Source: Lonepinella koalarum (lineage in GTDB: Bacteria; Pseudomonadota; Gammaproteobacteria; Enterobacterales; Pasteurellaceae). From it: 64,000 nucleotides of DNA. The DNA is taken from assembly GCA_030525745.1 (NCBI GenBank), contig JAUNED010000004.1:62001-126000 (forward strand), written 5' to 3'. Positions within the stretch are counted from its first letter, which is position 1, and the number at the start of each line of letters is the position of its first letter. Below are positions 30,051-40,804 of this stretch, piece by piece. Both the position numbers and the translations under genes were made by a program. The notes beneath the pieces are model-generated. The model did no database searches and had not been told where the DNA came from. It was given only the letters and a program-made list of their open reading frames with translations.

Positions 30051-30935
30051 TTAGCTATTCAATGAGGCAAAACGAGCCAAAAGTTTAGGTAAAAAACTTG
30101 CACCTAATGTAGCTGTGATGATAATTACAATACCAAGCCACGACATAGCAGAGACCTGTTCACCTAATATGACCACTGCTAATAATACGCCAAAAATCGG
30201 TTCAAGTGCGGTTAAAATTCCTGAAATATTGGCATCGACCTGATGAAGGCCTTTATTCCACAACCAAAAGGCCAACCAACTGCAACCAATGCCTAAATAA
30301 ATCAAGCCCCAAAAGCCTAACCAACTGAAATTAATTTGCCAACTTGTAGTGAGCAATAAAGTAAAGGGTATGGTCGTGAGCATACCTAATACAATTGAAA
30401 TAGAGGTATAGGCTTGTGCTGAAATTGCTGCAATAATTTTTTGTGTCCAACGTAAGCAACCGGCAAAAATGATACCGGCACTTAATACTAATAAACAACC
30501 CCATAGGCTGATTTCACTGATACCGCTTTGTGTTTCTCCTCCGATGATTAATATAACGACACCGATAAATGCCATAGCACCAAAAAGCCAATGGAACCAT
30601 TGGGCAGCGTCACGGAAAAAGAAGTGGCCGATAAAAACGACTAATAAAGGTTCTAGCCCTATCATTGTGACTGCACTGGCCGCACTGGTGTAATTCAGTC
30701 CAATAAATTGGAGTAAAAAGACGGCAGTATAGTTAAAAAAGGCTAATCCCCATAGTTGTTTTCGTATGGGCTTTGCGATCCGTTTCCAATGACGTAAAAA
30801 TAAGGGAAAGACTAAAATTGTAGCCATAATCAACCGTATTTGTACCATTAATACCGGATCCAGCATTTCATAGGTGTATTTTGCTGCTACAAAAGCACTG
30901 CTCCAAATAAACAATGCTAGAATTTGATAAATCAT
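30051..30935 (-). CDS. DMT-superfamily (EamA) transporter
   Basis: The 294-residue inner-membrane protein has ten hydrophobic helices in two EamA repeats (about 1-135 and 145-290). The substrate is unknown; relatives export amino acids or metabolites. Its start overlaps the panF stop by 4 bases, so it is probably cotranslated with panF. The second repeat ends with LTALEPIFGVLLAVVILGE, a standard EamA signature. Confidence 0.88.
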   Translation of the reverse strand: MIYQILALFIWSSAFVAAKYTYEMLDPVLMVQIRLIMATILVFPLFLRHWKRIAKPIRKQLWGLAFFNYTAVFLLQFIGLNYTSAASAVTMIGLEPLLVVFIGHFFFRDAAQWFHWLFGAMAFIGVVILIIGGETQSGISEISLWGCLLVLSAGIIFAGCLRWTQKIIAAISAQAYTSISIVLGMLTTIPFTLLLTTSWQINFSWLGFWGLIYLGIGCSWLAFWLWNKGLHQVDANISGILTALEPIFGVLLAVVILGEQVSAMSWLGIVIIITATLGASFLPKLLARFASLNS

Positions 30936-32362
30936 TGAATTTTTCTTCTGTCTCCATAGCTATTTCCCAGCAAGAAGGCAATTAAACCAAAGACTAATGC
31001 CGGTACGATTTGGTGAAAACCGAATAATTTCAGGCTGAATTGTGTGAGAATAATATAACTGAGTAATCCCACCGCCATAGAGCTGACAGCACCATAAGCA
31101 TTGGCTTTATCCCAATATAAACCGAGGACAATGACCCATAAAAAGGCTGCTTCCAAGCCACCAAAGGCAAATAAATTCAGCCAAATGATCATATCCGGCG
31201 GATTAAGTGCGGCAAGAATTAAAAGTGCGGTTAAAATCAGCGTCATTATGGAGGAAAAACGGCTGATTTTCTTTTCGTCTTTTGCCATTTCCGGTTTGGC
31301 GGATAAGTACAGATCTTTGACAAAAATTGCCGAAGATTGAATGAGTTGTGCGTCAATCGTGGACATAATTGCTGACATGGGAGCGGCAAGGAAAATCCCT
31401 GCAACAATGGGAGGTAGCACTTTTAACATTAATGTGGGGATCACTTGATCGGGAATGCTTAAATCGGGAATAATTGCCCGTCCTAAAGCACCGGATAAGT
31501 GCATGCCAAACATAATCACCGTTAAAATAATTGTGCCGATCAACATTCCACTATGTAGGGCTTTGCTGTCTTTGAACGCCATACAACGCACGGCAGTATG
31601 AGGTAATCCCACTACGCCGAAACAGACCAAAATCCAGAAAGAAGCCATAAATTGGAAATCTAACATATTGTTTGGCCCGAAAGGCGTGACTAAGTGCGGA
31701 TCAATTTCAGTGAGTTTTTGTACCGCACTTTCTACACCACCGGCAGCATAAATTACGCCGCCAAGTAAAATGATCGTACCTAAAATCATCACTGTACCTT
31801 GAATAGCATCGGTTAATACCACTGCTCGGAAGCCACCGATAAAGGTGTAGAGTCCGACAGTTAAGGCAAAAATGAGTAATGAGGTACGATAGTCTAAGCC
31901 AATTGTACTTTCCAATAGTCTTGCACCACCGATAAATTGGGTTGTCATTGCCGCAAAAAATGCAATAAGCAAGGCGATACTTGCAACCCAAACCAAGATC
32001 TTGTTTTTGTAACGATAGAGGAGTAGGTCATTAATTGTTAAGGCGTTAGTTTGGCGGGATAATATGGCGAATTTTTTCCCCAGAGCACCTAAGGCCAGCC
32101 AGACAGCCGGCACTTGGATCATAGCTAATAAAACCCAGCCCAAGCCGAATTTATAGGCTGCTCCAGGGCCACCGATAAAGGAACTGGCACTGGCATAAGT
32201 TGAGGCTGTTGTCATTGCCAATAAAAAACCGGTCATTGAGCGGTTTCCTACATAATATTCCGTGAGGAAATCGCCTTTTTGTCGTTTGCTGTAAGCATAA
32301 AGCGCTGCTCCGAAAACGAAGACGAGGTAAATAATCAATGGAAAGAGAATACCCAAATTCAT
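30932..32362 (-). CDS. panF: Sodium/pantothenate symporter
   Basis: PanF imports pantothenate with Na+ (solute:sodium symporter family). The 476-residue protein has about 13 membrane helices and family signatures GPGAAYKFGLGWVLLAMIQ and the SSF segment GGFRAVVLTDAIQGTVM. It overlaps yhdT upstream by 4 bases and the DMT gene downstream by 4 bases. The sodium gradient it needs could be supplied by the Na+-NQR pump encoded in this window. Confidence 0.95.
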   Translation of the reverse strand: MNLGILFPLIIYLVFVFGAALYAYSKRQKGDFLTEYYVGNRSMTGFLLAMTTASTYASASSFIGGPGAAYKFGLGWVLLAMIQVPAVWLALGALGKKFAILSRQTNALTINDLLLYRYKNKILVWVASIALLIAFFAAMTTQFIGGARLLESTIGLDYRTSLLIFALTVGLYTFIGGFRAVVLTDAIQGTVMILGTIILLGGVIYAAGGVESAVQKLTEIDPHLVTPFGPNNMLDFQFMASFWILVCFGVVGLPHTAVRCMAFKDSKALHSGMLIGTIILTVIMFGMHLSGALGRAIIPDLSIPDQVIPTLMLKVLPPIVAGIFLAAPMSAIMSTIDAQLIQSSAIFVKDLYLSAKPEMAKDEKKISRFSSIMTLILTALLILAALNPPDMIIWLNLFAFGGLEAAFLWVIVLGLYWDKANAYGAVSSMAVGLLSYIILTQFSLKLFGFHQIVPALVFGLIAFLLGNSYGDRRKIQ

Positions 32363-32613
32363 GAGTTTTCTCCTTTTTTTGTTTCTAAATCAATCTCTTG
32401 ATACACAATTTTAACTACCCAATAGCCTACAACAATAAACAATATTGGTAGGTAAATGCAAGATAATTCAAACCATAAGGGAAAACCAATGGGGCCATGG
32501 GTATCGGTGGGTAAATAGGCACATAGACACCAACCCAGTAAGTAAAGTGCGGTCAAAATTAAAGCCGATTTTGCTTCTTTTGTCGCTTGTTTATAACGTT
32601 GTTGCAAATCCAT
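32359..32613 (-). CDS. yhdT: YhdT family small membrane protein
   Basis: From the ATG at 32613 (MDLQQRYKQATKEAK), with GGAGAG before it, the protein is 84 residues; a longer frame is not supported. It has two membrane helices (about 19-38 and 54-76). Always beside panF, it is thought to be related to PanF function, but its role is not known. It overlaps panF by 4 bases and lies 56 bases after accC. Confidence 0.9.
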   Translation of the reverse strand: MDLQQRYKQATKEAKSALILTALYLLGWCLCAYLPTDTHGPIGFPLWFELSCIYLPILFIVVGYWVVKIVYQEIDLETKKGENS

Positions 32614-32669
32614 TTTTCTCTCCGACAAAAAAAGTGGATAATTATCCACTTTTTTCTGTTATTTCGAGA

Positions 32670-34016
32670 TTATTCTCTCATGCCTAATTTTTTCTCAAGG
32701 TAATGAATATTTGTGCCACCTTGTTGGAAATTTTCATCTTCCAAAATCAAATGATGCAAAGGAATATTGGTTTTAATGCCGTCAATAATGGTTTCATTTA
32801 AGGCATTTTGCATGCGTTTCATCGCTGATTGTCTATCATCACCGAAGGTGATTAATTTCGCAATCATAGAATCATAATGCGGTGGTACGCTGTAGCCTGC
32901 ATACACATGGGAGTCCCAACGCACTCCTAAACCACCCGGTGAATGTAAGTGGTTTACTTTGCCCGGTGATGGTAAGAAGGTTTTAGGATCTTCCGCATTG
33001 ATACGGCATTCCATTGCGTGCCCTTTCACTTTCACATCTTCCTGCTTAAAGGAAATTGGTAAACCTGCTGCAATGCGTAATTGTTCTTTGACTAAGTCTA
33101 CACCGGTAATCATTTCTGTCACTGGGTGTTCAACTTGAATACGGGTATTCATTTCAATGAAGTAAAATTCGCCGTTTTCGTATAAAAATTCGAATGTACC
33201 AGCACCACGATAGCCAATTTCGACACAGGCTTTTGCACAACGGGAACCAATGTCTCGACGCACTTCTTCGGTAATGCCCGGTGCTGGAGCTTCTTCAACG
33301 ACTTTTTGGTGACGACGTTGCATAGAACAGTCACGTTCTGCGAGATAAACCGCATTACCATGGGTGTCGGCTAAAACTTGAATTTCAATATGGCGTGGAT
33401 TTTCCAAATATTTTTCCATATAAACCATATCGTTATTAAAGGCTGCTTTTGCTTCCGCCTTAGTCATTGCAATAGATTCTTCCAAACTTTCTACATTGCG
33501 AACCACACGCATACCACGACCGCCACCGCCACCGGAAGCTTTAATAATGACAGGAAAACCGATACGTTTAGCAATTTCTTTATTTTTTGCCATATCAGAA
33601 CCTAATGGACCGTCAGAACCCGGCACACAAGGTACACCGGCTTTTTTCATTGCATTGATCGCAGAAACTTTATCACCCATTAAACGAATTACATCTGCAG
33701 TCGGGCCGATAAACACGAAGCCGGAACGTTCAACTTGTTCGGCAAAGTCCGCATTTTCAGATAAGAAACCATAGCCCGGGTGGATAGCGTCTGCTCCAGT
33801 AACTTCTGCGGCAGCAATAATTGCGGGAATGTTCAAATAGCTTTTGGTAGAAGGTGCAGGGCCGATACAAACGGTTTCATCGGCTAATTTCACATGTTTT
33901 AAATCTCGGTCCGCAGTGGAATGTACGGCGACCGTTTTAATACCGATTTCTTTACAAGCACGCAAAATGCGTAATGCAATTTCACCACGGTTGGCAATCA
34001 CAACTTTTTCTAACAT
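32670..34016 (-). CDS. accC: Biotin carboxylase subunit of acetyl-CoA carboxylase
   Basis: AccC carboxylates the biotin of AccB with ATP and bicarbonate, the first step of fatty acid synthesis. The 448 residues match the family. The ATP-grasp features [12 protein letters not shown], the [13 protein letters not shown] strand and the [13 protein letters not shown] catalytic segment are present. It follows accB after 97 bases, with a strong terminator-like hairpin in the gap. Confidence 0.99.
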   Translation of the reverse strand: MLEKVVIANRGEIALRILRACKEIGIKTVAVHSTADRDLKHVKLADETVCIGPAPSTKSYLNIPAIIAAAEVTGADAIHPGYGFLSENADFAEQVERSGFVFIGPTADVIRLMGDKVSAINAMKKAGVPCVPGSDGPLGSDMAKNKEIAKRIGFPVIIKASGGGGGRGMRVVRNVESLEESIAMTKAEAKAAFNNDMVYMEKYLENPRHIEIQVLADTHGNAVYLAERDCSMQRRHQKVVEEAPAPGITEEVRRDIGSRCAKACVEIGYRGAGTFEFLYENGEFYFIEMNTRIQVEHPVTEMITGVDLVKEQLRIAAGLPISFKQEDVKVKGHAMECRINAEDPKTFLPSPGKVNHLHSPGGLGVRWDSHVYAGYSVPPHYDSMIAKLITFGDDRQSAMKRMQNALNETIIDGIKTNIPLHHLILEDENFQQGGTNIHYLEKKLGMRE

Positions 34017-34071
34017 AAGAATTCCGTTTTTACTTAATAATCAAATAGATGGCAAATGCCATTGCAGAATG

Positions 34072-34096
34072 TAAAAGGGTGGGCAAATCGCCCACC
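34072..34096 (-). terminator. Terminator-like hairpin between accB and accC
   Basis: On the minus strand GGTGGGC and GCCCACC (34096-34090 and 34084-34078) form a 7-bp GC-rich stem with a 5-base loop, followed by CTTTTAC. It begins 18 bases after the accB stop. The T-run is short, so partial termination is more likely than a complete stop. Confidence 0.7.
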
Positions 34097-34113
34097 TGAT
34101 TTTATTAGTTTAA

Positions 34114-34587
34114 TTATTCAATAACGATTAAACGCTCATCAAATTCAACCGGCTCACCGTCATTCACTAAAATAGCTTTTACTACGCCGGCCTTGTCTGC
34201 TTCGATACGGTTCATCATTTTCATGGCTTCTACAATACATAATGCATCACCGACTTTCACTGTTTGGCCCACTTCAACAAATGGTTTTGCATCCGGGCTT
34301 GGGCTACGATAGAAAGTACCTACCATTGGAGAACGAACAATGTGGCCTGACATCTCTTCACTTGCTGCCACAGGTGCTACATTTGCGACCGGTGTTGATT
34401 GTGGTGCAGCAGCTGCTGCAACCGGCGCAGGCTGGGCTGCCGGAAGCGTATATTGCACTGCGCTTGGTGCAGCTTGACCACGGCTGATACGAACGGATTC
34501 TTCCCCTTCGGAAATTTCCAATTCCATAATGCCAGATTCTTCTACTAATTCGATAAGTTTTTTGATTTTACGAATATCCATTGCCAT
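34114..34587 (-). CDS. accB: Biotin carboxyl carrier protein of acetyl-CoA carboxylase
   Basis: AccB carries biotin between AccC and the carboxyltransferase. The 157-residue protein has the N-terminal helix [18 protein letters not shown], a proline/alanine-rich linker (about 38-75) and the biotinyl domain with the target lysine Lys123 in E-A-M-K-M-M. I keep the first ATG at 34587 because AGGGAA lies about 9 bases upstream; a second ATG two codons later is possible. Confidence 0.98.
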   Translation of the reverse strand: MAMDIRKIKKLIELVEESGIMELEISEGEESVRISRGQAAPSAVQYTLPAAQPAPVAAAAAPQSTPVANVAPVAASEEMSGHIVRSPMVGTFYRSPSPDAKPFVEVGQTVKVGDALCIVEAMKMMNRIEADKAGVVKAILVNDGEPVEFDERLIVIE

Positions 34588-34690
34588 AGATGTTGTTCCC
34601 TAAAATAATAAAAATATTAACCGTACTTTTAAGCTCTCTAACAGCATAAAATGACGGTAGAAAAATGCTTGTTACAACGGCGAAAGATTA

Positions 34691-34717
34691 CCTGAAAAAT
34701 CGCCTTTTGGCGACTAT
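34691..34717 (-). terminator. Terminator after aroQ
   Basis: On the minus strand TCGCC and GGCGA with an AAAA loop (34713-34700) are followed by TTTTTCAGG. It lies about 25 bases after the aroQ stop and separates aroQ from the accB promoter region. Confidence 0.7.
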
Positions 34718-34738
34718 TTTATGTAATTTTGCCGAAAA

Positions 34739-35200
34739 TTACGCTTGATTTTGTTTTTTGGTTAAAAAATCCAATGCAAAATCCAAGGCATATTCATAGC
34801 CTTTTGTCCCCAAACCGCACATTACTGCTTCTGCCACATCACTAAAATAGGAATGATGGCGAAAGGGTTCACGCTTGTGTACATTGGACAAATGCACTTC
34901 CACAAAAGGAATTGACACACTTAACAGTGCGTCACGTAAAGCTACGCTGGTATGGGTGTAAGCTGCCGGATTGATAATAATAAAATCTATCTGCTGAAAA
35001 CTTTGATGAATTTTATCAATTAATTTTTCTTCACTGTTAGCTTGAAAACAGGTTAAATTTACACCGCACTTTTCAGCTTGCTTCATGAGGTTTCGTTCAA
35101 TGGCTGATAAAGAAAGTGAACCATAGTGTGTAGGTTCACGAACCCCTAACATATTCAAGTTCGGACCATTTAGCAGCAAAATACGTAGAGTTTGCGACAT
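34739..35200 (-). CDS. aroQ: Type II 3-dehydroquinate dehydratase
   Basis: AroQ dehydrates 3-dehydroquinate in the shikimate pathway. The 153-residue protein has the signatures [28 protein letters not shown] and the catalytic His region [16 protein letters not shown]. The neighbour is accB-accC, a linkage also seen in H. influenzae and many gammaproteobacteria. An uptake signal complement lies inside the gene at about 35063. Confidence 0.97.
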   Translation of the reverse strand: MSQTLRILLLNGPNLNMLGVREPTHYGSLSLSAIERNLMKQAEKCGVNLTCFQANSEEKLIDKIHQSFQQIDFIIINPAAYTHTSVALRDALLSVSIPFVEVHLSNVHKREPFRHHSYFSDVAEAVMCGLGTKGYEYALDFALDFLTKKQNQA

Positions 35201-35251
35201 AATTATTCCTTTTTTATTATAACTTTTTTGATTTTTTGAGAGGTCAAACCT

Positions 35252-36076
35252 TTATAATTTGATTACACCGTCATAAATATGCGTTGCATCGCCTGTCATA
35301 TATAGGGGATGGCCTTCACCTTGCCATTCAATCCATAAACTGCCGCCGGGTAAATCTACTTGTACTTGATGATCCAACACGCCTTGCATTATACCTACTG
35401 CCGCAGCAGCACAAGCACCGCTACCACAAGCTTGGGTTTCACCGGCTCCTCGTTCATATACTCTCAGTTTGATATGTTGTCGGTTTACGACTTGCATAAA
35501 ACCGGCATTTACCCGTTCGGGGAAACGCTCATGGTGTTCTAATAAGGGGCCTAATGTGTTGACATTGGCCGTTTGAATGTCTTCAACTTGTAAAACACAG
35601 TGTGGATTGCCCATAGATACAGCGCCGCAAAGTACGGTTTGGATATCAGTGCGTAAAATATAGTTTTTCTCGAATTTATTGGCGGTAAACGGAATTTTTG
35701 CCGGTTCCCAAATAGGTTCCCCCATATTAACACGAATCATTCCGTCTTCTTTCACCGTTAAAACCATTTTACCTTTTTGTGTGCTGACAGTAATGTCTTT
35801 CTTATTGGTTAAGCCTTTCATTGTCACAAAACGGGCAAAACAACGTGCGCCGTTACCACATTGAGATACTTCACTGCCGTCGGCGTTGAAAATGCGATAG
35901 TGAAAATCCAATTCGGGATCATAAGGCGGTTCCACAATTAATAATTGATCAAACCCAATGCCACGATGACGATCTGCCAGTTTACGAATGACTTCTTCAG
36001 GAAAATACAGATTTTGGCTTACTGCATCCACCACCACAAAATCATTACCTAAGCCGTGCATTTTGGAAAATTGCAT
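35252..36076 (-). CDS. dapF: Diaminopimelate epimerase
   Basis: DapF converts LL- to meso-diaminopimelate for lysine and peptidoglycan. I start at the ATG at 36076 ([17 protein letters not shown]), giving the usual 274 residues. The two catalytic cysteines are Cys73 in S-Q-C-G-N-G-A-R and the later one in Q-A-C-G-S-G-A. A longer frame extends 27 codons upstream without homology. Confidence 0.97.
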   Translation of the reverse strand: MQFSKMHGLGNDFVVVDAVSQNLYFPEEVIRKLADRHRGIGFDQLLIVEPPYDPELDFHYRIFNADGSEVSQCGNGARCFARFVTMKGLTNKKDITVSTQKGKMVLTVKEDGMIRVNMGEPIWEPAKIPFTANKFEKNYILRTDIQTVLCGAVSMGNPHCVLQVEDIQTANVNTLGPLLEHHERFPERVNAGFMQVVNRQHIKLRVYERGAGETQACGSGACAAAAVGIMQGVLDHQVQVDLPGGSLWIEWQGEGHPLYMTGDATHIYDGVIKL

Positions 36077-36189
36077 TTTTCCGTCCTTGTTTAAAAATTT
36101 TTCTGCATTATATAGTGAAGTGATTATGATGAGCAATTTTAACCTTATATTTCGCAAAATACTCTCAATACTTACCGCACTTTTATATC

Positions 36190-36224
36190 TTAAAAAAATA
36201 AAAATGCCCAGATTTGGGCATTTT
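36190..36224 (-). terminator. Terminator after bamE
   Basis: The 9-bp stem AAAATGCCC/GGGCATTTT (36201-36224) with a 6-base loop is followed on the minus strand by TATTTTTTTAAG. It lies 18 bases after the bamE stop. Confidence 0.9.
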
Positions 36225-36241
36225 GGCTATTAGTATTTGAA

Positions 36242-36646
36242 TTAAAATTTCCACCAACGTTTTTTCGGTTCTGGTGCATCGATAATCGCATTATTTACAT
36301 GTGTTTTCTCGGTATCATTAAGTGGCTTATCCAAACTCACATTTGTCACGATACCACGTTGGTCAAAATCTACAACAAAGGTGTGTTGTACCGGATCTTC
36401 ATAAGAATATTGTTGTAAGAAAACATAGTACCAACGCAGTTTTCCGTAAGGATTTTTTAATACAGGAGTGCCTAATAAATATTGTACTTGTTCCGCATTC
36501 ATACCGATTTTTACTTGATTGACAGTGGAAGAATCTAAATAGTTACCTTGAGGTACGTCAATACGATAAACCACTTTATTCACTGAAGAACAGGCTGTGA
36601 TACCAAAGGCTAAAAGTAAGGTCGGAAGAAGAGTTTTAAATTTCAT
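36242..36646 (-). CDS. bamE: Outer membrane assembly lipoprotein BamE (SmpA)
   Basis: BamE is a small lipoprotein of the Bam complex that inserts outer-membrane beta-barrels. The 134-residue precursor has lipobox I-T-A-C (Cys19). The mature domain shows the SmpA/OmlA features VYRIDVPQGNYLDSSTVNQVKIGM and VQYLLGTPVLKNPYGKLRWYYVF. The C-terminus ends in a basic KKRWWKF tail. Other Bam subunits are not in the window. Confidence 0.95.
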   Translation of the reverse strand: MKFKTLLPTLLLAFGITACSSVNKVVYRIDVPQGNYLDSSTVNQVKIGMNAEQVQYLLGTPVLKNPYGKLRWYYVFLQQYSYEDPVQHTFVVDFDQRGIVTNVSLDKPLNDTEKTHVNNAIIDAPEPKKRWWKF

Positions 36647-36711
36647 TTGTTATCCTTAATTGATGCATGAAATTGACGCAGATAATACCTAAAGTTAGTG
36701 AAATTGCCAAA

Positions 36712-37731
36712 TTAATTCTGATTTTTAAGATGGCGTTGTAATTGATCCCGTAAATTCGGCGGTAAGCCTTGTAGTGTTAAGGTATCGGCTTGTTCGTCCC
36801 AAAAAATACGTTTATTCATTAAATCACTGTCAAAACTGATAGTCACCCCTTTTCCGGAACCGGAAAATTTGGTGAAGGATTTTAATGTGGTTGCCATTGG
36901 AGGAATACTGTCAGCCAATCCGTATTCTTGTTCATCACTAAATTGCACAAAGTCACGTTCGTTTAGTGTGGGTAATTGGGCAGAAAGTTCCGCTAAAATA
37001 ATTTCTTCGCCGATTTTTATTTGCCCCTTACAATAATCAAAAGCCTGTTTTTTTATTGCTTGGGTTTGCTCGCTATTAAGTTCTCCTTGTTCACAATAAT
37101 CGTTCACGGCTTGTAATAAACATTGATTTTGTACTTGAGGATCTAAACCGCTTTCAGCGCCAAGAAAATCCATAAAAAAATCGCCGATTTTGCGTCCGAC
37201 ACGGCCTTTAATAAAGGTTAAATAACGGTTTGAATCAGCATTAAGCTGTAAATCGGTCAAATTAATTCGTGCTGCAATGTCAAATTGAGAGATATTTAGG
37301 TATTCTGTCTGTTGAATTTCTAAATTTTCATCGACTAACATACTCATTCGGCTATCTAATAAAGCGATAAATAAGTAATCTGTGGCAAGGAAATTATATC
37401 GACACAATACAAAAGTACCACTTTCGGCGAAGGCATATTTTGCTAATTCTGTACAAAGTAAATGTGCCGCTTGATGACTAAAGGGCAGAAAGTCCAATTC
37501 CTGCTCCAATACTTGATTAAGCAAACGAGCAAAGTTGGATTCGCTTTGAAAAACACCATAACCTTTTGATTTGCTTTGGTAAGTTTGGTGGAGTTGTAAC
37601 ATTAGTTGTTCTACTTCCGGTGTGATTATCAGGAGTTGATCTCGTAGTTGGCTGGTTAAGGTGATATTTCCTTCGTTTTCTAAATGTTGGGTGAGTTGAT
37701 GCAGTACAATTTGATTGACAATAATACTCAT
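36712..37731 (-). CDS. yejK: Nucleoid-associated protein YejK (NdpA)
   Basis: YejK is a nucleoid-associated protein of poorly known role. I start at the ATG at 37731 ([15 protein letters not shown]), giving 339 residues like the E. coli protein. Conserved segments are [30 protein letters not shown]-type middle region (here [24 protein letters not shown]) and the C-terminal [17 protein letters not shown]. It is divergent from yejL-yejM, as in E. coli. Confidence 0.95.
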   Translation of the reverse strand: MSIIVNQIVLHQLTQHLENEGNITLTSQLRDQLLIITPEVEQLMLQLHQTYQSKSKGYGVFQSESNFARLLNQVLEQELDFLPFSHQAAHLLCTELAKYAFAESGTFVLCRYNFLATDYLFIALLDSRMSMLVDENLEIQQTEYLNISQFDIAARINLTDLQLNADSNRYLTFIKGRVGRKIGDFFMDFLGAESGLDPQVQNQCLLQAVNDYCEQGELNSEQTQAIKKQAFDYCKGQIKIGEEIILAELSAQLPTLNERDFVQFSDEQEYGLADSIPPMATTLKSFTKFSGSGKGVTISFDSDLMNKRIFWDEQADTLTLQGLPPNLRDQLQRHLKNQN

Positions 37732-37839
37732 TAGAAAATTCCATTCTATCTGAAAAAAAGTTGCGTTATTATAACCGCACTTTTTGAAAATATGATAGGA
37801 TCTGCTCAATTCTACCCAACCTTCATTTAGGTACAAATC

Positions 37840-38064
37840 ATGGCACAACATTCCAAATTTCAAGATAAACACATCGAAGCAATGCTAAAGGATATGATTA
37901 CAGTGATTGAAAAACATCAAGCTCCGGTGGATTTGTCGTTGATCGTGCTAGGTAATATGGTCACAAATTTATTAACGTCCAGCGTTGGTAGCAATCAACG
38001 TGTCGCTTTGGCAAAAGCCTTTTCCGATGCCTTATTAAATTCAGTCAAAACAGAGAAAAGATAG
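37840..38064 (+). CDS. yejL: YejL family (UPF0352) protein
   Basis: The 74-residue helical protein belongs to the conserved UPF0352 family with no known function. Its position between divergent yejK and yejM is the same as in E. coli. It begins after an uptake signal complement at about 37773-37785 in the shared promoter region and ends 12 bases before yejM. Confidence 0.94.
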   Translation: MAQHSKFQDKHIEAMLKDMITVIEKHQAPVDLSLIVLGNMVTNLLTSSVGSNQRVALAKAFSDALLNSVKTEKR

Positions 38065-38076
38065 ACCGCACTTTTT

Positions 38077-39834
38077 ATGTTGGATTTTCGTAGCAAACAA
38101 TATCGTGAACAAACCTCGCAAAAAATTTCATGGGGACACTGGTTTGCGTTTTTTAATATTATTTGGTCAGTATTAATCGGTTCGCGTTACGCTTTTATTA
38201 TTGATTGGCCGGATACCTTATGGGGAAAGTTGTATTTTTTCATCAGTTTGTTTGGTCATTTCAGCTTTATTTGTTTCGCTGTTTATTTGTTGGTGATTTT
38301 TCCATTAAGTTTTCTGATTAAAAACGAACGTACTTTTCGTGGTATTTCCGTTATTATTGCCACCCTTGCAACGACCTTATTATTTTTAGATACCGAAGTG
38401 TTTGCTCGCTTTAATCTACATTTGTCTTCTTTAGTCTGGAATTTATTGGTGAATCCTGAAAATGGCGAACTTTCTCGCCACTGGCAAATTTTCTTCTCCC
38501 CAATGCCGTTTTTATTGTTATTGCAAATGTTATTTTCTCGTTGGGCTTGGTATCGTTTACGCAGCCTCGAACGCCAAAAATGGATTCGCTATGTTGGCTT
38601 TACATTGACTGCTTTTTTCGTTGCAACTCACCTTATTTATGCTTGGGCGGACGCTTATGTATATCGCCCGATTACCATGCAAAAATCCAATTTTCCGCTT
38701 GCTTATCCGATGACAGCCCGCACTTTTTTGGAGAAAAACGGTTTATTGGATAAAACCGTTTATTCCGGAAAATTGGCAGAAGAAGGTCGTCCTGAAGCCT
38801 TAAAAATGCATTATCCGAAACGGTCTTTGCAATTCGGGGAAATTACAGAGAAACCAAACCTATTATTCCTTAATATTTCAGGCTTACGAGCAGATGCAAT
38901 TAATCAAGAGGATATGCCGAATTTAGTGGCGTTTGCTGAAAAATCGACGCAATTTATGAATCATTATAGTTCGGGTAATAATCATAATACAGGGTTGGTC
39001 GGTATGTTTTATGGTATTAATGCCGGTTATTTAGACAGTATTTTGCAAAACAAAACAGAATCTGTTTTATTGGAAAAATTGAAGCAAGAAGGTTATCAAT
39101 TTCATTTTCTTTCTTCTGCCCCATTTAAAGAGGTATTCAGCCAACAACTCTTATTTAAGGGCAAAAGGGGGATAAGTCAGCTCTTTGATAATAAAAGTGC
39201 GGTAGAAAATTTACTTGATTTGCTTGGGCAACCACAAGAAAGTCCGTTTTTTTCTTATGTTAATTTAGATGTAATCGGTCCGATGGATGTTGCTAAATCA
39301 GCAGATTTAACGCAAGAGAAACAAGCCTATAAAGTACAATTACAAAAACTTGATGAGCAATTAGTTCCAATATTAGCGAAGTTTCCACGGGAAAACCTCT
39401 TCGTGGTGATTACAGCTGATCAAGGTTATACTTTTCAGCAAAAAGAAAAGGATGAACATAATTTTTCTGTTGAGCAAATTCAAGTGCCTTTCATTCTATC
39501 TTGGAAAAATTCAGCAGCAGCTAAATATGAGGGATTAAGTAGTCATTCAGATCTTGTTCCTACCTTGTTAAACGGTTTATTTAATGTACAAAACCCAATG
39601 ACGGATTATGCCGAAGGGCAAAATTTATTGCAATTTAAAGAGCGTAATTGGGTACTATTAGCCAATTATCGTTGGAATGTCATCATTACTCCCGAAGGAA
39701 CCCAACATCATATAGATAAGAAAGGGAACTATCAAAAATTTGACCGCACTTATCAAAAACAACCTTCAACCAGACCGCCTTTAGGTTTGTTTTTAGAGGT
39801 ATTTAATCAACAAGGTGCGTTTTTTGATAAATGA
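38077..39834 (+). CDS. yejM: Inner membrane regulator of LPS synthesis YejM (LapC/PbgA)
   Basis: YejM senses periplasmic-leaflet lipopolysaccharide and controls LpxC stability through LapB. The 585-residue protein has five N-terminal membrane helices (about 18-200), then a periplasmic sulfatase-fold domain (LLFLNISGLRADAINQEDMPNL, HSDLVPTLL). The ACCGCACTTTTT string ends directly at the ATG, so no Shine-Dalgarno site is visible; translation may be coupled to yejL. Confidence 0.95.
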   Translation: MLDFRSKQYREQTSQKISWGHWFAFFNIIWSVLIGSRYAFIIDWPDTLWGKLYFFISLFGHFSFICFAVYLLVIFPLSFLIKNERTFRGISVIIATLATTLLFLDTEVFARFNLHLSSLVWNLLVNPENGELSRHWQIFFSPMPFLLLLQMLFSRWAWYRLRSLERQKWIRYVGFTLTAFFVATHLIYAWADAYVYRPITMQKSNFPLAYPMTARTFLEKNGLLDKTVYSGKLAEEGRPEALKMHYPKRSLQFGEITEKPNLLFLNISGLRADAINQEDMPNLVAFAEKSTQFMNHYSSGNNHNTGLVGMFYGINAGYLDSILQNKTESVLLEKLKQEGYQFHFLSSAPFKEVFSQQLLFKGKRGISQLFDNKSAVENLLDLLGQPQESPFFSYVNLDVIGPMDVAKSADLTQEKQAYKVQLQKLDEQLVPILAKFPRENLFVVITADQGYTFQQKEKDEHNFSVEQIQVPFILSWKNSAAAKYEGLSSHSDLVPTLLNGLFNVQNPMTDYAEGQNLLQFKERNWVLLANYRWNVIITPEGTQHHIDKKGNYQKFDRTYQKQPSTRPPLGLFLEVFNQQGAFFDK

Positions 39835-39844
39835 TCAACAGACC

Positions 39845-40804
39845 TTAATATTGTTCACGCAATTTTTTTAAAATCTCTTTCATTGTCTCATCTAATGGCG
39901 CATTTAATCGCAATGTGTCTCCCGTTTTAGGGTGTTCAAAACGGATACTGGCTGCATGTAGAAATAAACGGTTTAAGCCAAGTTCACTCATTTGTTGATC
40001 GAATTCTTTATCGCCGTATTTATCATCTAAGGCAATCGAATGACCGACATATTGGGTGTGTACACGAATTTGGTGTGTTCTGCCTGTCACCGGTGAGGCT
40101 TTGATCAATGTTGCATTGGCATAACGTTCTTCGATAGAAAAACGGGTCTCGGAAGGTTTACCCTGTTCGCTTACTTTGACAATGCGTTCACCGCTGGCTA
40201 ATTCGTTTTTTAATAAAGGGGCTTGTACGACTTTCACATGAGATTGCCATTGTCCACGAACCAAGGCTAAATAGTCTTTTTGCACGGTTTTTACTCGTAA
40301 TTGTTCGTGTAAATTCCGCAGAGCCGAGCGTTTTTTAGCGATTAATAAAATACCGGAGGTATCTCTATCTAATCTATGCACTAATTCTAAAAAACGTGCT
40401 TCAGGTCGCAAAGCGCGTAAACCTTCAATCACACCGAAACTTAAACCGCTTCCTCCATGAACTGCAATACCGGACGGCTTGTTTAAAACCAATAAATAAT
40501 CATCTTCAAAAATAATTTGTTGTTCTAATTGAGCCACTTTATTGAGTTTAGTCGAAACAGGTTGTTGTGTTTTTTCTGTGACACGAATTGGCGGAACCCT
40601 TACAATATCACCCGTTTGTAATTTGTATTCGGGTTTAATTCTACCTTTATTGACACGTACCTCGCCTTTACGCAGGACTCGATAAATTAAGCTTTTCGGT
40701 ACGCCTTTTAATTTCGCCAGCAAAAAATTGTCGATACGTTGGCCTTCTTCTTCCTCTGAAATATGCAATTGCTGTACTGTGGTGTTAATTATTTTTTCAG
40801 TCAT
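39845..40804 (-). CDS. rluC: 23S rRNA pseudouridine synthase RluC
   Basis: RluC makes pseudouridines 955, 2504 and 2580 of 23S rRNA. The 319-residue protein has an N-terminal S4 RNA-binding domain (about 18-75), the catalytic motif H-R-L-D-R-D-T-S-G and the GRTHQIRVH block. It is divergent from rne, the conserved gammaproteobacterial arrangement, and convergent with yejM with a 10-base gap. Confidence 0.96.
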   Translation of the reverse strand: MTEKIINTTVQQLHISEEEEGQRIDNFLLAKLKGVPKSLIYRVLRKGEVRVNKGRIKPEYKLQTGDIVRVPPIRVTEKTQQPVSTKLNKVAQLEQQIIFEDDYLLVLNKPSGIAVHGGSGLSFGVIEGLRALRPEARFLELVHRLDRDTSGILLIAKKRSALRNLHEQLRVKTVQKDYLALVRGQWQSHVKVVQAPLLKNELASGERIVKVSEQGKPSETRFSIEERYANATLIKASPVTGRTHQIRVHTQYVGHSIALDDKYGDKEFDQQMSELGLNRLFLHAASIRFEHPKTGDTLRLNAPLDETMKEILKKLREQY

